A stretch of 64,000 nt of DNA from Cytophagales bacterium Alg240-R148 (GTDB lineage: Bacteria; Bacteroidota; Bacteroidia; Cytophagales; Cyclobacteriaceae): contig LS999826.1 in the NCBI GenBank assembly GCA_900537185.1, positions 496,001-560,000 of the forward strand, written 5' to 3'. A program made the position numbers and the translations under genes. Positions within the stretch are counted from its first letter, which is position 1. Each line of letters begins with the position of its first letter. Positions 35,406-45,596 of this stretch are shown here, in pieces. The notes under the pieces are model-generated. The model made no database searches and was not told where the DNA came from. It saw nothing but the letters and a program-made list of their open reading frames with translations.

Positions 35406-35450
35406 AATCGATTCTTTTTGGTTCAGTAAATGAGTAGCGATTTAGGCACA

Positions 35451-35481
35451 CAAAGCTACGGAATAACTTTTGGTTGTCAAT
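35451..35481 (-). promoter_or_regulatory. Promoter of pckA
   Basis: On the minus strand, ATTG (35481-35478), a 19-base spacer and TAGCTTTG (35458-35451) form a near-consensus Bacteroidota promoter, 45 bases ahead of the pckA start. Confidence 0.65.
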
Positions 35482-35670
35482 ACTTTTGATATGATAATTT
35501 CAAACGTTACCGGGAATGTTTGCATAGAAAAATTCTATTAGCTCTGGGGGATATATAAATTTCTCCTTGCTTAAGTTAATTGATAGCTTTACTTTTAACG
35601 GTTATATACATTTTTAAGGTTACACACACAAGACCTAGAATCAATTAATTATTAAATTATTGTAAATCAG

Positions 35671-37224
35671 ATGAATTTAGAAAACAACGAAAAAACCATT
35701 TTCGGACATCCTGCAGGGTTAATCACCTTGTTTTTCACAGAGATGTGGGAGCGCTTCAGTTTTTATGGTATGAGGGCACTTCTAATTATTTTTATGTCTG
35801 CTGCTCTTGATAAGGGTGGGTTTGGATTTAATGATGATACAGCGGGAGCCATTTATGGTTTATATGTTATGGGCGTTTATTTATTGGCACTACCCGGTGG
35901 GTTAATTGCTGACCGTCTAATAGGTATGAAAAATGCAGTATGGTATGGGGGTATCGTAATTGCATTGGGTCACTTTACTATGGGGATTCCTGGAATCTTA
36001 CAGGTAATTGGCGGCCACGAAGGTACCGCAGAAGTAGTCACTAAGTTGGACACCTATCCATTTTATATAGGATTAATCTTGGTGGTGTTAGGGACAGGAT
36101 TGTTGAAGCCAAATATTTCTGCCATAGTAGGAGAATTGTACAAAGGAAAAGAAGGCTCGGCACGAGATGCAGGATTTTCTATATTTTATATGGGTATCAA
36201 TATTGGTGCTTTTGCAGCACCATTAATATGTGGTTCTATTGCAGAATACAACTGGCATTTGGGGTTTGCAACTGCCGGGTTTGGAATGGTTTTGGGTTTG
36301 ATCCAATATAAGCTAACCCACAAGTCTTTGGCCCATGTCGGCAACGCTAAAATTCCTGAAAATGAAAAAGAAATTAAGGCCAATAATAGCCTTAAAAATA
36401 TAGTGCTTGGTTTCTTGGTAGTAGCGACTGTAGTGGTTGCCGCTATGTTTATGGGGATTATTCCGGTAGATATTTATTTGATTGCAGATACTTCTAAATA
36501 CATAATAGCCGCAGTAGCTTTTGGTTACTTAGGTTATGTCGCGTTTTTCGGAGGTGTTACAAAAGAAGAGAGAAAAAAAGTATATGTAATAGCCATTTTG
36601 TTTGTATTTGCTGCTGTTTTTTGGTCAGGCTTTGAACAAGCTGGGAGTACTTTGAATTTGTTTGCAGACCGGTTTACAAATAGACAAATATTTGGATGGA
36701 ACATGCCTGCTGCTTGGTTTCAATCAGCCAACTCAATGTTTATAATAATTTTTGCGCCTTTTTTCGGTGCTATGTGGGTTAATTTGGCAAGGAAAAAGAT
36801 GGAGCCAAGCTCTCCCGTTAAATTTGGGACGGGGTTGGTGTTGCTCGGGATTGGTTTTTTGATTATGTATTTTGCTGCTAAAATTGCAGCAAGTGGTGAT
36901 TTGGCTGCTCCAACTTATTTATTATTTACATATATGTTCCATACGTTTGGAGAATTGTGCTTGAGTCCTGTTGGACTTAGTTTATTTACCAAGTTAGCTC
37001 CGAAGAAATTTGTAGGTCAAATGATGGGTATTTGGTTTTTAGCCACCTCTTTAGGGAACTTGATTGCGGGCCTAATCTCCGGAGAAGCTTCTGGAGGAAC
37101 GGATGAGAAACTGGCGGAAATGCCAGATATGTACATGTTAATAGTTATGACCACTGTGGGTGCAGGGTTGGTTTTATTGGTGTTGTACAAGCCTATTAGA
37201 AAACTAATGGGAGATGTGAAATAA
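35671..37224 (+). CDS. POT/PTR2-family peptide:proton symporter
   Basis: A 517-residue integral membrane transporter with 12-14 hydrophobic segments. The family motif EMWERFSFYGMRALL lies at 24-38 and the PTR2 signature FSIFYMGINIGAF near 170. These proteins import di- and tripeptides driven by protons. It is monocistronic, followed by a hairpin terminator, and lies next to several secreted peptidase genes of this window, fitting a peptide-feeding lifestyle. Confidence 0.93.
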   Translation: MNLENNEKTIFGHPAGLITLFFTEMWERFSFYGMRALLIIFMSAALDKGGFGFNDDTAGAIYGLYVMGVYLLALPGGLIADRLIGMKNAVWYGGIVIALGHFTMGIPGILQVIGGHEGTAEVVTKLDTYPFYIGLILVVLGTGLLKPNISAIVGELYKGKEGSARDAGFSIFYMGINIGAFAAPLICGSIAEYNWHLGFATAGFGMVLGLIQYKLTHKSLAHVGNAKIPENEKEIKANNSLKNIVLGFLVVATVVVAAMFMGIIPVDIYLIADTSKYIIAAVAFGYLGYVAFFGGVTKEERKKVYVIAILFVFAAVFWSGFEQAGSTLNLFADRFTNRQIFGWNMPAAWFQSANSMFIIIFAPFFGAMWVNLARKKMEPSSPVKFGTGLVLLGIGFLIMYFAAKIAASGDLAAPTYLLFTYMFHTFGELCLSPVGLSLFTKLAPKKFVGQMMGIWFLATSLGNLIAGLISGEASGGTDEKLAEMPDMYMLIVMTTVGAGLVLLVLYKPIRKLMGDVK

Positions 37225-37247
37225 AAACATATTGAAAACATATTTTT

Positions 37248-37280
37248 AAAAGACCCGTCTATAAAGGCGGGTCTTTTTTT
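37248..37280 (+). terminator. Terminator of the peptide symporter
   Basis: AAAAGACCCG pairs with CGGGTCTTTT around a 10-base loop, followed by a T tract, 24 bases after the stop codon. Confidence 0.8.
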
Positions 37281-37364
37281 ATTAATTGACTTTATAAATT
37301 TGTATTATTGTAAAGCAAACTATTGATTTTTTAATCAATTGACTTATTATTCTGACATAATTCA

Positions 37365-37871
37365 ATGGTGACAACAGATACGACAGAGGAGATAATGTGT
37401 TTTACCGGGGAGATAACAGAAGACACGTTATCAGATTTGCTTCCGGAACTAGAAGAGAAATTACAAGGACAACCCCTTTCAAAAAGAAAGAAAGTGGTCA
37501 ATGTTTTTGTGGAATTGATTCAAAATCAATTCCACTATTTTTGTGCGGAGGATGATTTGGAAGGCTTTCCCTATTATGTCCGATGTTTTTATGATCAGAC
37601 AGATATTGTACTTGAAACAAAAAATATTGTTAGAATAGGCCATAAAGAATATTTAGAAAGCATCATTGATTGTGTGAATACATTGTCCAAAGAGGGCTTG
37701 ATTCAGAAATACAGAGACCAATTGGCTTCACAAAAAATTGATAGCAAAGAAAAAGGAGCAGGGCTTGGGCTAATGGATATTGTCAGAAAAAGTGGTGAAA
37801 AGCTGCTGTGCTCTTTTGAGAAATACGATTCCGGACACGAGTATTTTATTGTTCGGGCTACGGTGAAATGA
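37365..37871 (+). CDS. SiaB-family protein kinase
   Basis: A 168-residue GHKL-type small kinase of the SiaB (DUF6272) family. The helix VFVELIQNQFHYF near residue 50 corresponds to the N-box, and KEKGAGLGLMDIVRKSGE near 127-144 to the ATP-lid Gly motif. In Pseudomonas, SiaB phosphorylates SiaC, and the SiaA phosphatase reverses it. The next gene, 32 bases on, encodes a SiaC-family protein, so the pair is a kinase and its substrate. No SiaA phosphatase or SiaD cyclase gene is in the window. Confidence 0.85.
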   Translation: MVTTDTTEEIMCFTGEITEDTLSDLLPELEEKLQGQPLSKRKKVVNVFVELIQNQFHYFCAEDDLEGFPYYVRCFYDQTDIVLETKNIVRIGHKEYLESIIDCVNTLSKEGLIQKYRDQLASQKIDSKEKGAGLGLMDIVRKSGEKLLCSFEKYDSGHEYFIVRATVK

Positions 37872-37903
37872 TAGAACCTTTAAATTAACCTAATTATAAT
37901 AAG

Positions 37904-38278
37904 ATGAATAATTTTTTTCTGGAACCAACTTTAAAAACCCCGAAAGTGGATTTTGATTTCACAACAGGGTTCTTTGAGCTTTCCGGTAGATCCATACCTG
38001 AGAATTCTCTTCTGTTTTATGAGCCAATAATTGAAAGGATTAAAGACTTGGATGTAGAGGATCTCAATGAAATTAATTTAAAAGTAAACCTAGAATATTT
38101 TAACACCTCCTCTTCAAAGAGTTTGGTGGCTATTTTCAGGGCCATTGAAGCTTTAAGTGATCGTTACAACGTAACCATTCACTGGTATTACGATATTGAG
38201 GATGAAGATATGATGGAAAGTGGGGAAGACTTTAAGAACTTGTTAAAGGTTCCGTTTCATCTGAAAAAAATAACATAA
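37904..38278 (+). CDS. SiaC-family regulatory phosphoprotein
   Basis: A 124-residue DUF1987/SiaC protein with a STAS-like alternating helix-strand pattern. The phosphorylation motif NTSSSKS is present with Thr at residue 68, the same number as the phosphorylated Thr of Pseudomonas SiaC. In that system unphosphorylated SiaC binds and activates a diguanylate cyclase. It follows the SiaB-family gene by 32 bases and ends at a terminator. The output partner here is unknown. Confidence 0.88.
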   Translation: MNNFFLEPTLKTPKVDFDFTTGFFELSGRSIPENSLLFYEPIIERIKDLDVEDLNEINLKVNLEYFNTSSSKSLVAIFRAIEALSDRYNVTIHWYYDIEDEDMMESGEDFKNLLKVPFHLKKIT

Positions 38279-38305
38279 AAAAAGCCCTTTTAAAGGGCTT
38301 TTTTT
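38277..38305. terminator. Bidirectional terminator between siaC-like gene and gapA
   Basis: AAAAAGCCCTT pairs with AAGGGCTTTTT with A and T tracts on both sides. It overlaps the siaC-like stop and lies 20 bases beyond the convergent GAPDH stop. Confidence 0.85.
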
Positions 38306-38324
38306 ATTAAAGATTGTTTTTGGC

Positions 38325-39335
<1,011 letters not shown>

Positions 39336-39345
39336 TTAACTGTGC

Positions 39346-39377
39346 CAAAATTACAATAACCCAATTCTAAAAGCAAT
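39346..39377 (-). promoter_or_regulatory. Promoter of gapA
   Basis: On the minus strand, ATTG (39377-39374), a 20-base spacer and TAATTTTG (39353-39346), 34 bases ahead of the start codon. Confidence 0.6.
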
Positions 39378-39431
39378 GCGAATATTGTAATTATTACCCC
39401 TAATTTTTTAAATAAAAAAAATTAGGAAAAG

Positions 39432-39462
39432 TTTGACATTAAAAAATACGCTCTTATCTTTG
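39432..39462 (+). promoter_or_regulatory. Consensus promoter of the tRNA-Glu operon
   Basis: TTTG at 39432-39435 and TATCTTTG at 39455-39462 are 19 bases apart. The first tRNA begins 17 bases downstream. Confidence 0.75.
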
Positions 39463-39479
39463 CACGACCTTTTAGAAAA

Positions 39480-39551
39480 GGCCCGTTCGTCTAGGGGTTA
39501 GGACGCCAGGTTTTCATCCTGGAAACAGGGGTTCGATTCCCCTACGGGCTA
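39480..39551 (+). tRNA. tRNA-Glu (TTC), first copy
   Basis: A full cloverleaf: acceptor GGCCCGT/ACGGGCT (position 1-72 is a G-T pair), anticodon stem CCAGG/CCTGG with loop TTTTCAT giving anticodon TTC, and T-arm AGGGG-TTCGATT-CCCCT. No CCA is encoded (ACAA follows the acceptor stem). It is identical to the copy 98 bases downstream. Confidence 0.97.
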
Positions 39552-39649
39552 CAACGATAAAAGTTTGAATTTGGCGTTTTATCGCAGTTTTTAGGCTTGA
39601 TTTGAAAAATAAATAAGAAGTGGTGGCACTTCGAAAACCAAAGAAATTT

Positions 39650-39721
39650 GGCCCGTTCGTCTAGGGGTTAGGACGCCAGGTTTTCATCCTGGAAACAGGG
39701 GTTCGATTCCCCTACGGGCTA
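39650..39721 (+). tRNA. tRNA-Glu (TTC), second copy
   Basis: Identical over all 72 bases to the first copy, with the same TTC anticodon. CCA follows directly (39722-39724), unlike the first copy; this may be chance. The 98-base spacer has no promoter, so both are probably cut from one precursor. Confidence 0.97.
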
Positions 39722-39728
39722 CCAATTC

Positions 39729-39905
39729 AACAAGACTACATCCTAAAGATGTGGTCTTTTTTATTTTCTATTAAAATTATTGTAATCGGGGAATCGAACA
39801 CCCTCGCGACAGGCTGGCTCCTTCACTAAAAAACTTCACAGGAGTTTTTTTTAACGTTCGGGATTGATTTTTGCAAAACCAATACCCCCGCGACAGGCTG
39901 GCTCC
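39729..39905. repeat. 177-base direct repeat, copy 1
   Basis: Matches 39962-40138 with two differences (39861 G/A and 39884 A/T). It starts with a terminator hairpin and contains two copies of a shorter unit (see 39805-40138). It begins eight bases after the second tRNA-Glu. Confidence 0.95.
39733..39762 (+). terminator. Terminator of the tRNA-Glu transcript
   Basis: AGACTACATC pairs with GATGTGGTCT (one G-T pair) around CTAAA, followed by six T residues, 11 bases after the second tRNA. An exact second copy lies at 39966-39995 within the repeat. Confidence 0.85.
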
Positions 39906-40138
39906 TTCACTAAAAAACTTCACAGGAGTTTTTTTTAACGTTCGGCCCTAGACTACAACTTAACAAGACTACATCCTAAAGATGTGGTCTTTTTTATTTT
40001 CTATTAAAATTATTGTAATCGGGGAATCGAACACCCTCGCGACAGGCTGGCTCCTTCACTAAAAAACTTCACAGGAGTTTTTTTTAACGTTCGAGATTGA
40101 TTTTTGCAAAACCAATTCCCCCGCGACAGGCTGGCTCC
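39805..40138. repeat. 56-base units within the array, three full copies and one partial
   Basis: The unit runs from CGCGACAGGCTGGCTCC to AACGTTCG and occurs at 39805-39860, 39889-39944 and 40038-40093; its first 17 bases recur at 40122-40138. Each full unit includes AAAAAACT...AGTTTTTTTT, a weak hairpin with eight T residues that could act as a terminator. Spacers are unequal, so it is not a CRISPR. Confidence 0.9.
39962..40138. repeat. 177-base direct repeat, copy 2
   Basis: Second copy of the unit at 39729, at an offset of 233 bases. The 56 bases between the copies (39906-39961) finish the second short unit and add a few unique bases. Confidence 0.95.
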
Positions 40139-40221
40139 AGAACAGTAATAGAGCTGGGGCTTTTGGGATTGGTGCGGCTTTATTCGTCGGACCATCCATA
40201 ACCTAAAACCTCCCATATCTT

Positions 40222-40428
40222 CTATTCAAGTAAGTGGTTGGTGGTTGGAGACTCAATAGTGAAGGCCCAAAGGCTACCGGCCTCTCGGTAAGGAAACAAG
40301 TTTTGGTTCAATTGTAAATTCAAAAGGTTTCCAGTAGAAGGATCTACAGAGTGCACCATTTTGTTCCTGACGGGAACTCCTGTTGGAGAGACAACAACTT
40401 GTATCTGTGCTGCCATCGTCACTATCAT
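40222..40428 (-). pseudogene. Possible remnant of a coding gene
   Basis: A 68-codon frame reads leftwards with normal-looking composition in its second half (SVDPSTGNLLNLQLNQNLFP and onward). The 40 codons before it read better in a different frame (NNLSSYYDSDDGSTDTSCC), so a longer gene may have suffered a frameshift. There is no signal peptide, no family match and no clear promoter. The rest of 40139-40470 holds nothing I recognise. It could equally be chance. Confidence 0.2.
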
Positions 40429-40470
40429 AATAAGAGCTTAAGTTGTTAAAAGCACTTTGGTAGCAATCTT

Positions 40471-42219
40471 TTAATTGTTTTTATCAATATACGCATCAAT
40501 CACTTCTTCTAAAATATTCAATGGCACAGACCCATTTTTTAGGACTTCGAAATGAAATTCTCTGACATCAAATTTATCACCCAAAGCCTTTTCTGCCTTT
40601 TTTCGAAGCGATTTGATCTTAATTTCTCCCACTTTGTAACTTACCGCTTGCCCCGGCCAACCTATGTACCGATCAATTTCAGTGTTCACCTCATGGATTG
40701 AAAGGGCCGTGTTGGACTGCATGAAGTTCAATGCCTTTTCTCTTGTCCACCCCTTAAAGTGAATGCCTGTGTCCACAACAAGCCGACACGCGCGCCACAT
40801 TTCGTAAGTTAACCTTCCGAAACGCTCGTATGGCGTATTGTACATGCCCATTTCTTCTCCTAAATACTCACTGTACAAGCCCCAACCTTCTCCAAATGCA
40901 CTGATGTAATAATAATTTCTAAAGGAAGGAATTCCCTTAAGTTCGTTGGCGACGGCTCCTTGGAGGTGGTGCCCTGGTACGGCTTCATGTAGGGTGAGTG
41001 CTGGTATGGTGTACAGAGTTCTGCTTTCTAGTTTATAGGTATTCACCCAATAAATACCAGGAGTTTGGTTGTGCCAGGACCCTGGAACATATCGCCCACT
41101 TGTGTAGGTTGGCGCTATGGCATCTGGTACTGGTTCTACGGTAAATGGCAGTGTGTATAATTTTTTAAACAATTTGGGCAGTTGTGCCTCTGCTTTTTTA
41201 CTCATCCAGGCCGCATGATTGAGCAGTTCTTGTGGTGTTTTAGCATAAAATTGTGGGTCGGTTCTCAGAAAAGTTAAAAAATCACTGAAATCTCCTTCAA
41301 AGTTTACTTCCTCAATTATTGTGAGCATTTCTTTTTTGATTCGCAGTACTTCTTTTAAACCCAATTGGTGTACGGAGTCTGCTCCAAGGTCCAAGGTGGT
41401 ATAGTGGCGCATGCGGTTTTCGTAATACGCCTTACCGTTTGGAACGCTCAAAATACCAGGCAGTTGCGGAGCAGCTTCTAAGTAAGGACCTTCTAAAAAA
41501 GCAATGAAATTGGTGTAGAAAGGGACGAGCCTATTGTTGATGATTTGGGTTCCTTTTTCCTTTATTAAAGCCCTGTCTTTTTCAGAGATTGTTGCAGGGA
41601 AGTTTTGAAAAGGAGCGTAAATAGGAAGGTCTTCTGCTTTGTTAATCTTCCATTTTTTTAAGAGAAGGAGGTTGTTTTTAGTTACAGGTGCCGCCGCAAC
41701 GATGCCTTTTTTGATGCCGACTTCCATTAAGGCTTGTTGTGATTCTAACCACCTAACATATTTAGGAAGCCACGACAAGAATGCATTATAATCTTCCAAA
41801 TTCTTAAAAGAGAAATAGCGGGTATTGTACCTACCTGGATGATAAAAGCCTCCTTCTGCATTCATTGGAATTCTATACATCCCAAATTCAATTGTAGCCA
41901 ACAGATCTCTTAAACGGAGCTGCATAATGGACAAACTGATTCTGTCCTGAAGACCTAAATTGGTTGATTCAAATTTCTGAAGTGCTTCCAAAAAAGCCTT
42001 GTACTCTTGCCGTGCTGCTTTTTGCGCTTGGTTGGTGGTGGTACCAAATTGGCCTTTGAGGTGGAGGCCCATGTACAAACTATCTTGAGGTACTACACTG
42101 GATTGGTATTGTTCTATTTTGTTGAAAAGATCATGAAGCGCAACATTTTTGTTGTGTTCTTGAGAAAAGCTTGCATGGCTACAAAATGTTGCGAGCAAAA
42201 CCATAATAATAATGCGCAT
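40471..42219 (-). CDS. DUF885-family secreted metallopeptidase-like protein
   Basis: A 582-residue protein with signal peptide (MRIIIMVLLATFCSHASFSQ). The C-terminal half contains LHEAVPGHHLQ, the zinc-binding HExxxGHH motif of DUF885 proteins, then a second conserved block FGEGWGLYSEYLGEEMG carrying a likely third zinc ligand. DUF885 proteins are related to carboxypeptidase-like metallopeptidases; the actual substrate is unknown. I start at 42219 because the longer frame from 42321 adds 34 residues ahead of the signal peptide and runs into the promoter region of the divergent peptidase gene. Confidence 0.85.
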   Translation of the reverse strand: MRIIIMVLLATFCSHASFSQEHNKNVALHDLFNKIEQYQSSVVPQDSLYMGLHLKGQFGTTTNQAQKAARQEYKAFLEALQKFESTNLGLQDRISLSIMQLRLRDLLATIEFGMYRIPMNAEGGFYHPGRYNTRYFSFKNLEDYNAFLSWLPKYVRWLESQQALMEVGIKKGIVAAAPVTKNNLLLLKKWKINKAEDLPIYAPFQNFPATISEKDRALIKEKGTQIINNRLVPFYTNFIAFLEGPYLEAAPQLPGILSVPNGKAYYENRMRHYTTLDLGADSVHQLGLKEVLRIKKEMLTIIEEVNFEGDFSDFLTFLRTDPQFYAKTPQELLNHAAWMSKKAEAQLPKLFKKLYTLPFTVEPVPDAIAPTYTSGRYVPGSWHNQTPGIYWVNTYKLESRTLYTIPALTLHEAVPGHHLQGAVANELKGIPSFRNYYYISAFGEGWGLYSEYLGEEMGMYNTPYERFGRLTYEMWRACRLVVDTGIHFKGWTREKALNFMQSNTALSIHEVNTEIDRYIGWPGQAVSYKVGEIKIKSLRKKAEKALGDKFDVREFHFEVLKNGSVPLNILEEVIDAYIDKNN

Positions 42220-42372
42220 AAGATCAGTGGGGTTAGGTGCAAAAGTGAATATAATAAAAAAATACGGATACCAAGAACCGGCGTCTAACAACCATTCATC
42301 ACATCCTCCTTTGGATTGCACTGGGAATCAAAATTATTTCATATTTTTAAATGTTTTCAAAAGCATAGATCT

Positions 42373-45072
42373 ATGAGAATTAAACTATTAATTGCCCTGA
42401 CTGTAATCTGTTGTCAATTGTTTGCACAAGACAAATGGACTCCTGAAGAAATTATCCATACCCAATACCTTTCCGCACCGTTAATTTCGAATGACGGCAA
42501 TTACATAGTTTGGTCCAAAAGGATTGGGTTGAAAGACCAAGACAAATTTGTAAACAAGTATTTTATTACGCGTATGGATGTGGTGGTCAAAGGAAAACCT
42601 TTAACGGTTCAGTTGACAAGGGGTAAAAGTTCTGAATACAATGCATTTTTTGACAAAGACCAGAAAGGTATTTACTTTCTTTCCTCTAGAGAAAAAGGTA
42701 AGAAATTGTGGCATCTGAGCTTTTATGGAGGCGAGCCACAAGAAATTCATGAATTTAAGAATGGAATCAGCAATGTGCAAAGGATAGATGGCACTACTGT
42801 GGCTTTTGTTAGTAATGAAGGCAAAACATTTTACCAGCTTAACAACGAGAAGTCCAAGGACAATACAATAATTGTGGAGGACTCTCTAAACTGGAGACCA
42901 ACCAGAGTGTTTGCTTTTAATTTACAAGATAAGAAAATTAGACGGTTAACAGATAACCAGCAGGCCATCCTTTCTTATAGTGTGTCAAGAGATGGTCAGT
43001 ACTTGATTTCTCGTAGACTGATGACCTTACATTATGCCACAGATGGACAAATAAAACCAGAAATTACGCTCTACAATTTGAAGACCAATACTAGTAAAGT
43101 GGTGCTGCAAGCCGTACACCAAGCCTCAAGTTTTGAATTTACTCCAGACAACCAAGGTTTTTATTTTATGAGTACTTCTACTTCGGATAAAAAATGGAAT
43201 GGAGCAGGTAAGGAAGTATTGAATTATTATGATTTGTCGACAGGGGAACACCAAGAAGTACCCTTGAACTGGAAGAATGGATCTGGATACCGTTATGTGT
43301 TAGCTGGCAACGCGCTTTTAACTTCTTTGGCCAATGGCCCATATAAAAAAGTTGGTGTTTATGTGAAAAACAAAGGAACTTGGCGAAGCAATCCTATGGA
43401 ATGGAATGGGTTGGAAAACCATGTGTCAATTCAAGGTGTTTCTGAAAATGGGAGGTATATGGTGTACAACCATTCTACGGCCATGCAACTTCCTTCTTAT
43501 TTTTTGACAGAGATAAATCGATCTAAGAAAGGAATATTAAGTTTGGGCAGCAAAAGGGAAATTGTAGAACTAAATACCAAATTAAAAAAGAAACCAGTTG
43601 CGCAAGCAGAGGTGATTTATTGGAAGGGAGCCAATGGGGCAGAAGTGAATGGGATATTGTACTACCCCAAGGGGTACCAAGCAGGGCAACAATATCCCTT
43701 GATATTGTCCATTCATGGAGGACCTACCGGAGTAGACCAAGACAGCTGGTCTGAAAGGTGGTCTACCTACCCTCAGATTTATACCGACAAAGGAGCGTTT
43801 GTTTTAAAGCCCAATTACCATGGGTCTGGTTTGCATGGTCAAGCTTTTGCGGAGTCTATAAAAAATGGTAAGTACTATGAATTGGATCAAATTGATCTAT
43901 ACAATGGCATCCAACACTTGAACAAACAAGGGAAAGTTAATATGGAGCAATTGGGGCTAATGGGCTGGTCCAATGGTGCCATCTTGACTACTTGGATGAC
44001 TGTAAAATACCCAGATATGTTTAAAGTTGCCGCTCCTGGTGCTGGTGATGTAAATTGGACTTCCGATTACGGAACTTGCCGATTTGGGGTGACCTTTGAC
44101 CAATACTATATGGGAGGTGCGCCTTGGGATGATACAGATGGTAAAAAATTCAATACTTGGTACATAGAAAATTCTCCCATTTTTGAAATCGAAAAAATAA
44201 AAACACCAACCATTATATTTCACGGTAGTGAAGACCGCGCCGTACCTAGAGACCAAGGATGGGAGTATTACCGAGGGTTGCAGCAAGTTGGCAAGGCACC
44301 TGTTCGTTTTTTATGGTTTCCGGGCCAACCTCATGGGCTTCGGAAAATCACCCACCAGCTCAGAAAAATGAAGGAAGAAATAAAGTGGATAGACAATTAT
44401 TTGTTTGGGAAAATACCAAAGCAGGATAATAAAATGAAACCTTCAAGCCCTTTGGCTATGGCGATTCGATCCAAAGACATTCAAAATCAAAATGGAGCTT
44501 ATGGCGTCCTTGTAAAAGATAAGCTAATTCCGGAAGTAATGGAAGTTAAAAAAGATTCCATTAGCATAGGTATATTTGAACTGACCAATGCGCAGTATGC
44601 AGCATTCCAAAAAAACCACAGTTACAGCCCTGTTCATGCCAATTACCCGGTAGTCGGGCTAAGCCAAGATCAAATTGAGGCATATTTGAACTGGTTGAAT
44701 GCCTTGACTGGTGCTGTGTACCGTTTGCCAAAAAAACAAGAAGCATTAAAATTACAGGACAAAGCCCATGCAACAGCAAGTTCTGAAAATACCTTGAACA
44801 ATTGGGCTGGGTATGCCATTACTTTGGACGACGCTGTACTGTTAAAAAGCAAGTTAATTAAAGAAGAGGTTCAGCTGTTGAAAGGGGTTGGGAACTACCA
44901 ACCGGTAGAAATTGGATCAGCGCGCATTTTTGATTTAGGCGGCAATGTTGCGGAATGGTATTTGGATGGAAAAGAGCTTAAATGTTATGGGTACGATGCT
45001 TATAATTTTGTAGACCCTTACAATACGGCACCTATCAAAATGGATAAAATAGGGGTGCGGTTGATAAAAGAC
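42373..45072 (+). CDS. S9 prolyl oligopeptidase fused to an FGE-sulfatase-like domain
   Basis: About 900 residues: signal peptide (cut near LFAQ), a beta-propeller (about 40-420), and an alpha/beta-hydrolase peptidase domain (about 430-680) with Ser533 in GWSNGAI, Asp near 620 in HGSEDRAVP and His near 653 in GQPHGLR. After about residue 690 an extra 210-residue domain follows that resembles the formylglycine-generating-enzyme (SUMF1) fold: FELTNAQYAAF, LNWLNALTGAVYRLPKKQEA and DLGGNVAEWYLDG match its conserved blocks. The catalytic Cys pair of true FGEs is not seen. The ATG at 42373 opens a good signal peptide and is preferred to 42316. Confidence 0.85.
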
Positions 45073-45079
45073 TAAGAAA

Positions 45080-45562
45080 ATGAAAGATGTTCTTGGAACC
45101 CTAGAGATCCATACTGGAAAGTATTTTACGGGTGGGTTTTATTATGCAGGCTGGGCCTTGTTGTTGGCCGGCGCAGCTGCTGCTATGTCCCAATCTTGGA
45201 TATATGTGTTGTTATTTTTATTGGTAGGTATGGTGGTATTGACCACCCATTATCGCATTAATATCAATACCAAAGAAAAATACATTGAAGAGTATGTTGT
45301 TTTGTTTGGAGTGAAAACCAAAGTAGAAAGATTCAACTTTGCCGCTATCGACTATTTTTTTGTGAAAGAACAAAGTTATGTCCAAAAGCTCGGTTCCAGA
45401 GGAAGCACTTCTACTATTAAAAGCATAGAATATGACGCATATGTAGTAGCGGATGGAAAAAAATTCCATGTGGGGTTCTCTAAAAATCAAAAAAAGCTGG
45501 TGTCGAAAACAAAAGCTTGGGCCGATGTGCTAAAAGTACCAATAAAAGTAGTGGATATTTAA
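45080..45562 (+). CDS. Small membrane protein with PH-like domain
   Basis: A 160-residue protein. Two adjacent hydrophobic segments (about 20-60) form a hairpin, followed by a strand-rich soluble part (about 65-160) resembling bacterial PH-like domains, including NTKEKYIEEYVVLFGVKTKVE. It starts four bases after the peptidase fusion gene and is probably cotranscribed with it. No enzymatic motif is seen and its function is unknown. Confidence 0.7.
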   Translation: MKDVLGTLEIHTGKYFTGGFYYAGWALLLAGAAAAMSQSWIYVLLFLLVGMVVLTTHYRININTKEKYIEEYVVLFGVKTKVERFNFAAIDYFFVKEQSYVQKLGSRGSTSTIKSIEYDAYVVADGKKFHVGFSKNQKKLVSKTKAWADVLKVPIKVVDI

Positions 45563-45596
45563 AATCGTTTCCGTTTGTGATACAAGACCGTGTTGG

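Noticed and set aside
39805-40138. CRISPR-like spacing of the 56-base units
   Set aside because: Spacers differ in length (28 and 93 bases), units contain T tracts and a hairpin, and no cas genes are present.
40010-40216. 68-codon minus-strand frame across the repeat array
   Set aside because: Its translation repeats itself (GASLSRG twice) only because it reads the nucleotide repeat; the repeat contains terminators and is not coding-like.
42220-42321. Longer N-terminus for the DUF885 protein
   Set aside because: It would put 34 residues before a clear signal peptide and overlap the start region of the divergent peptidase.
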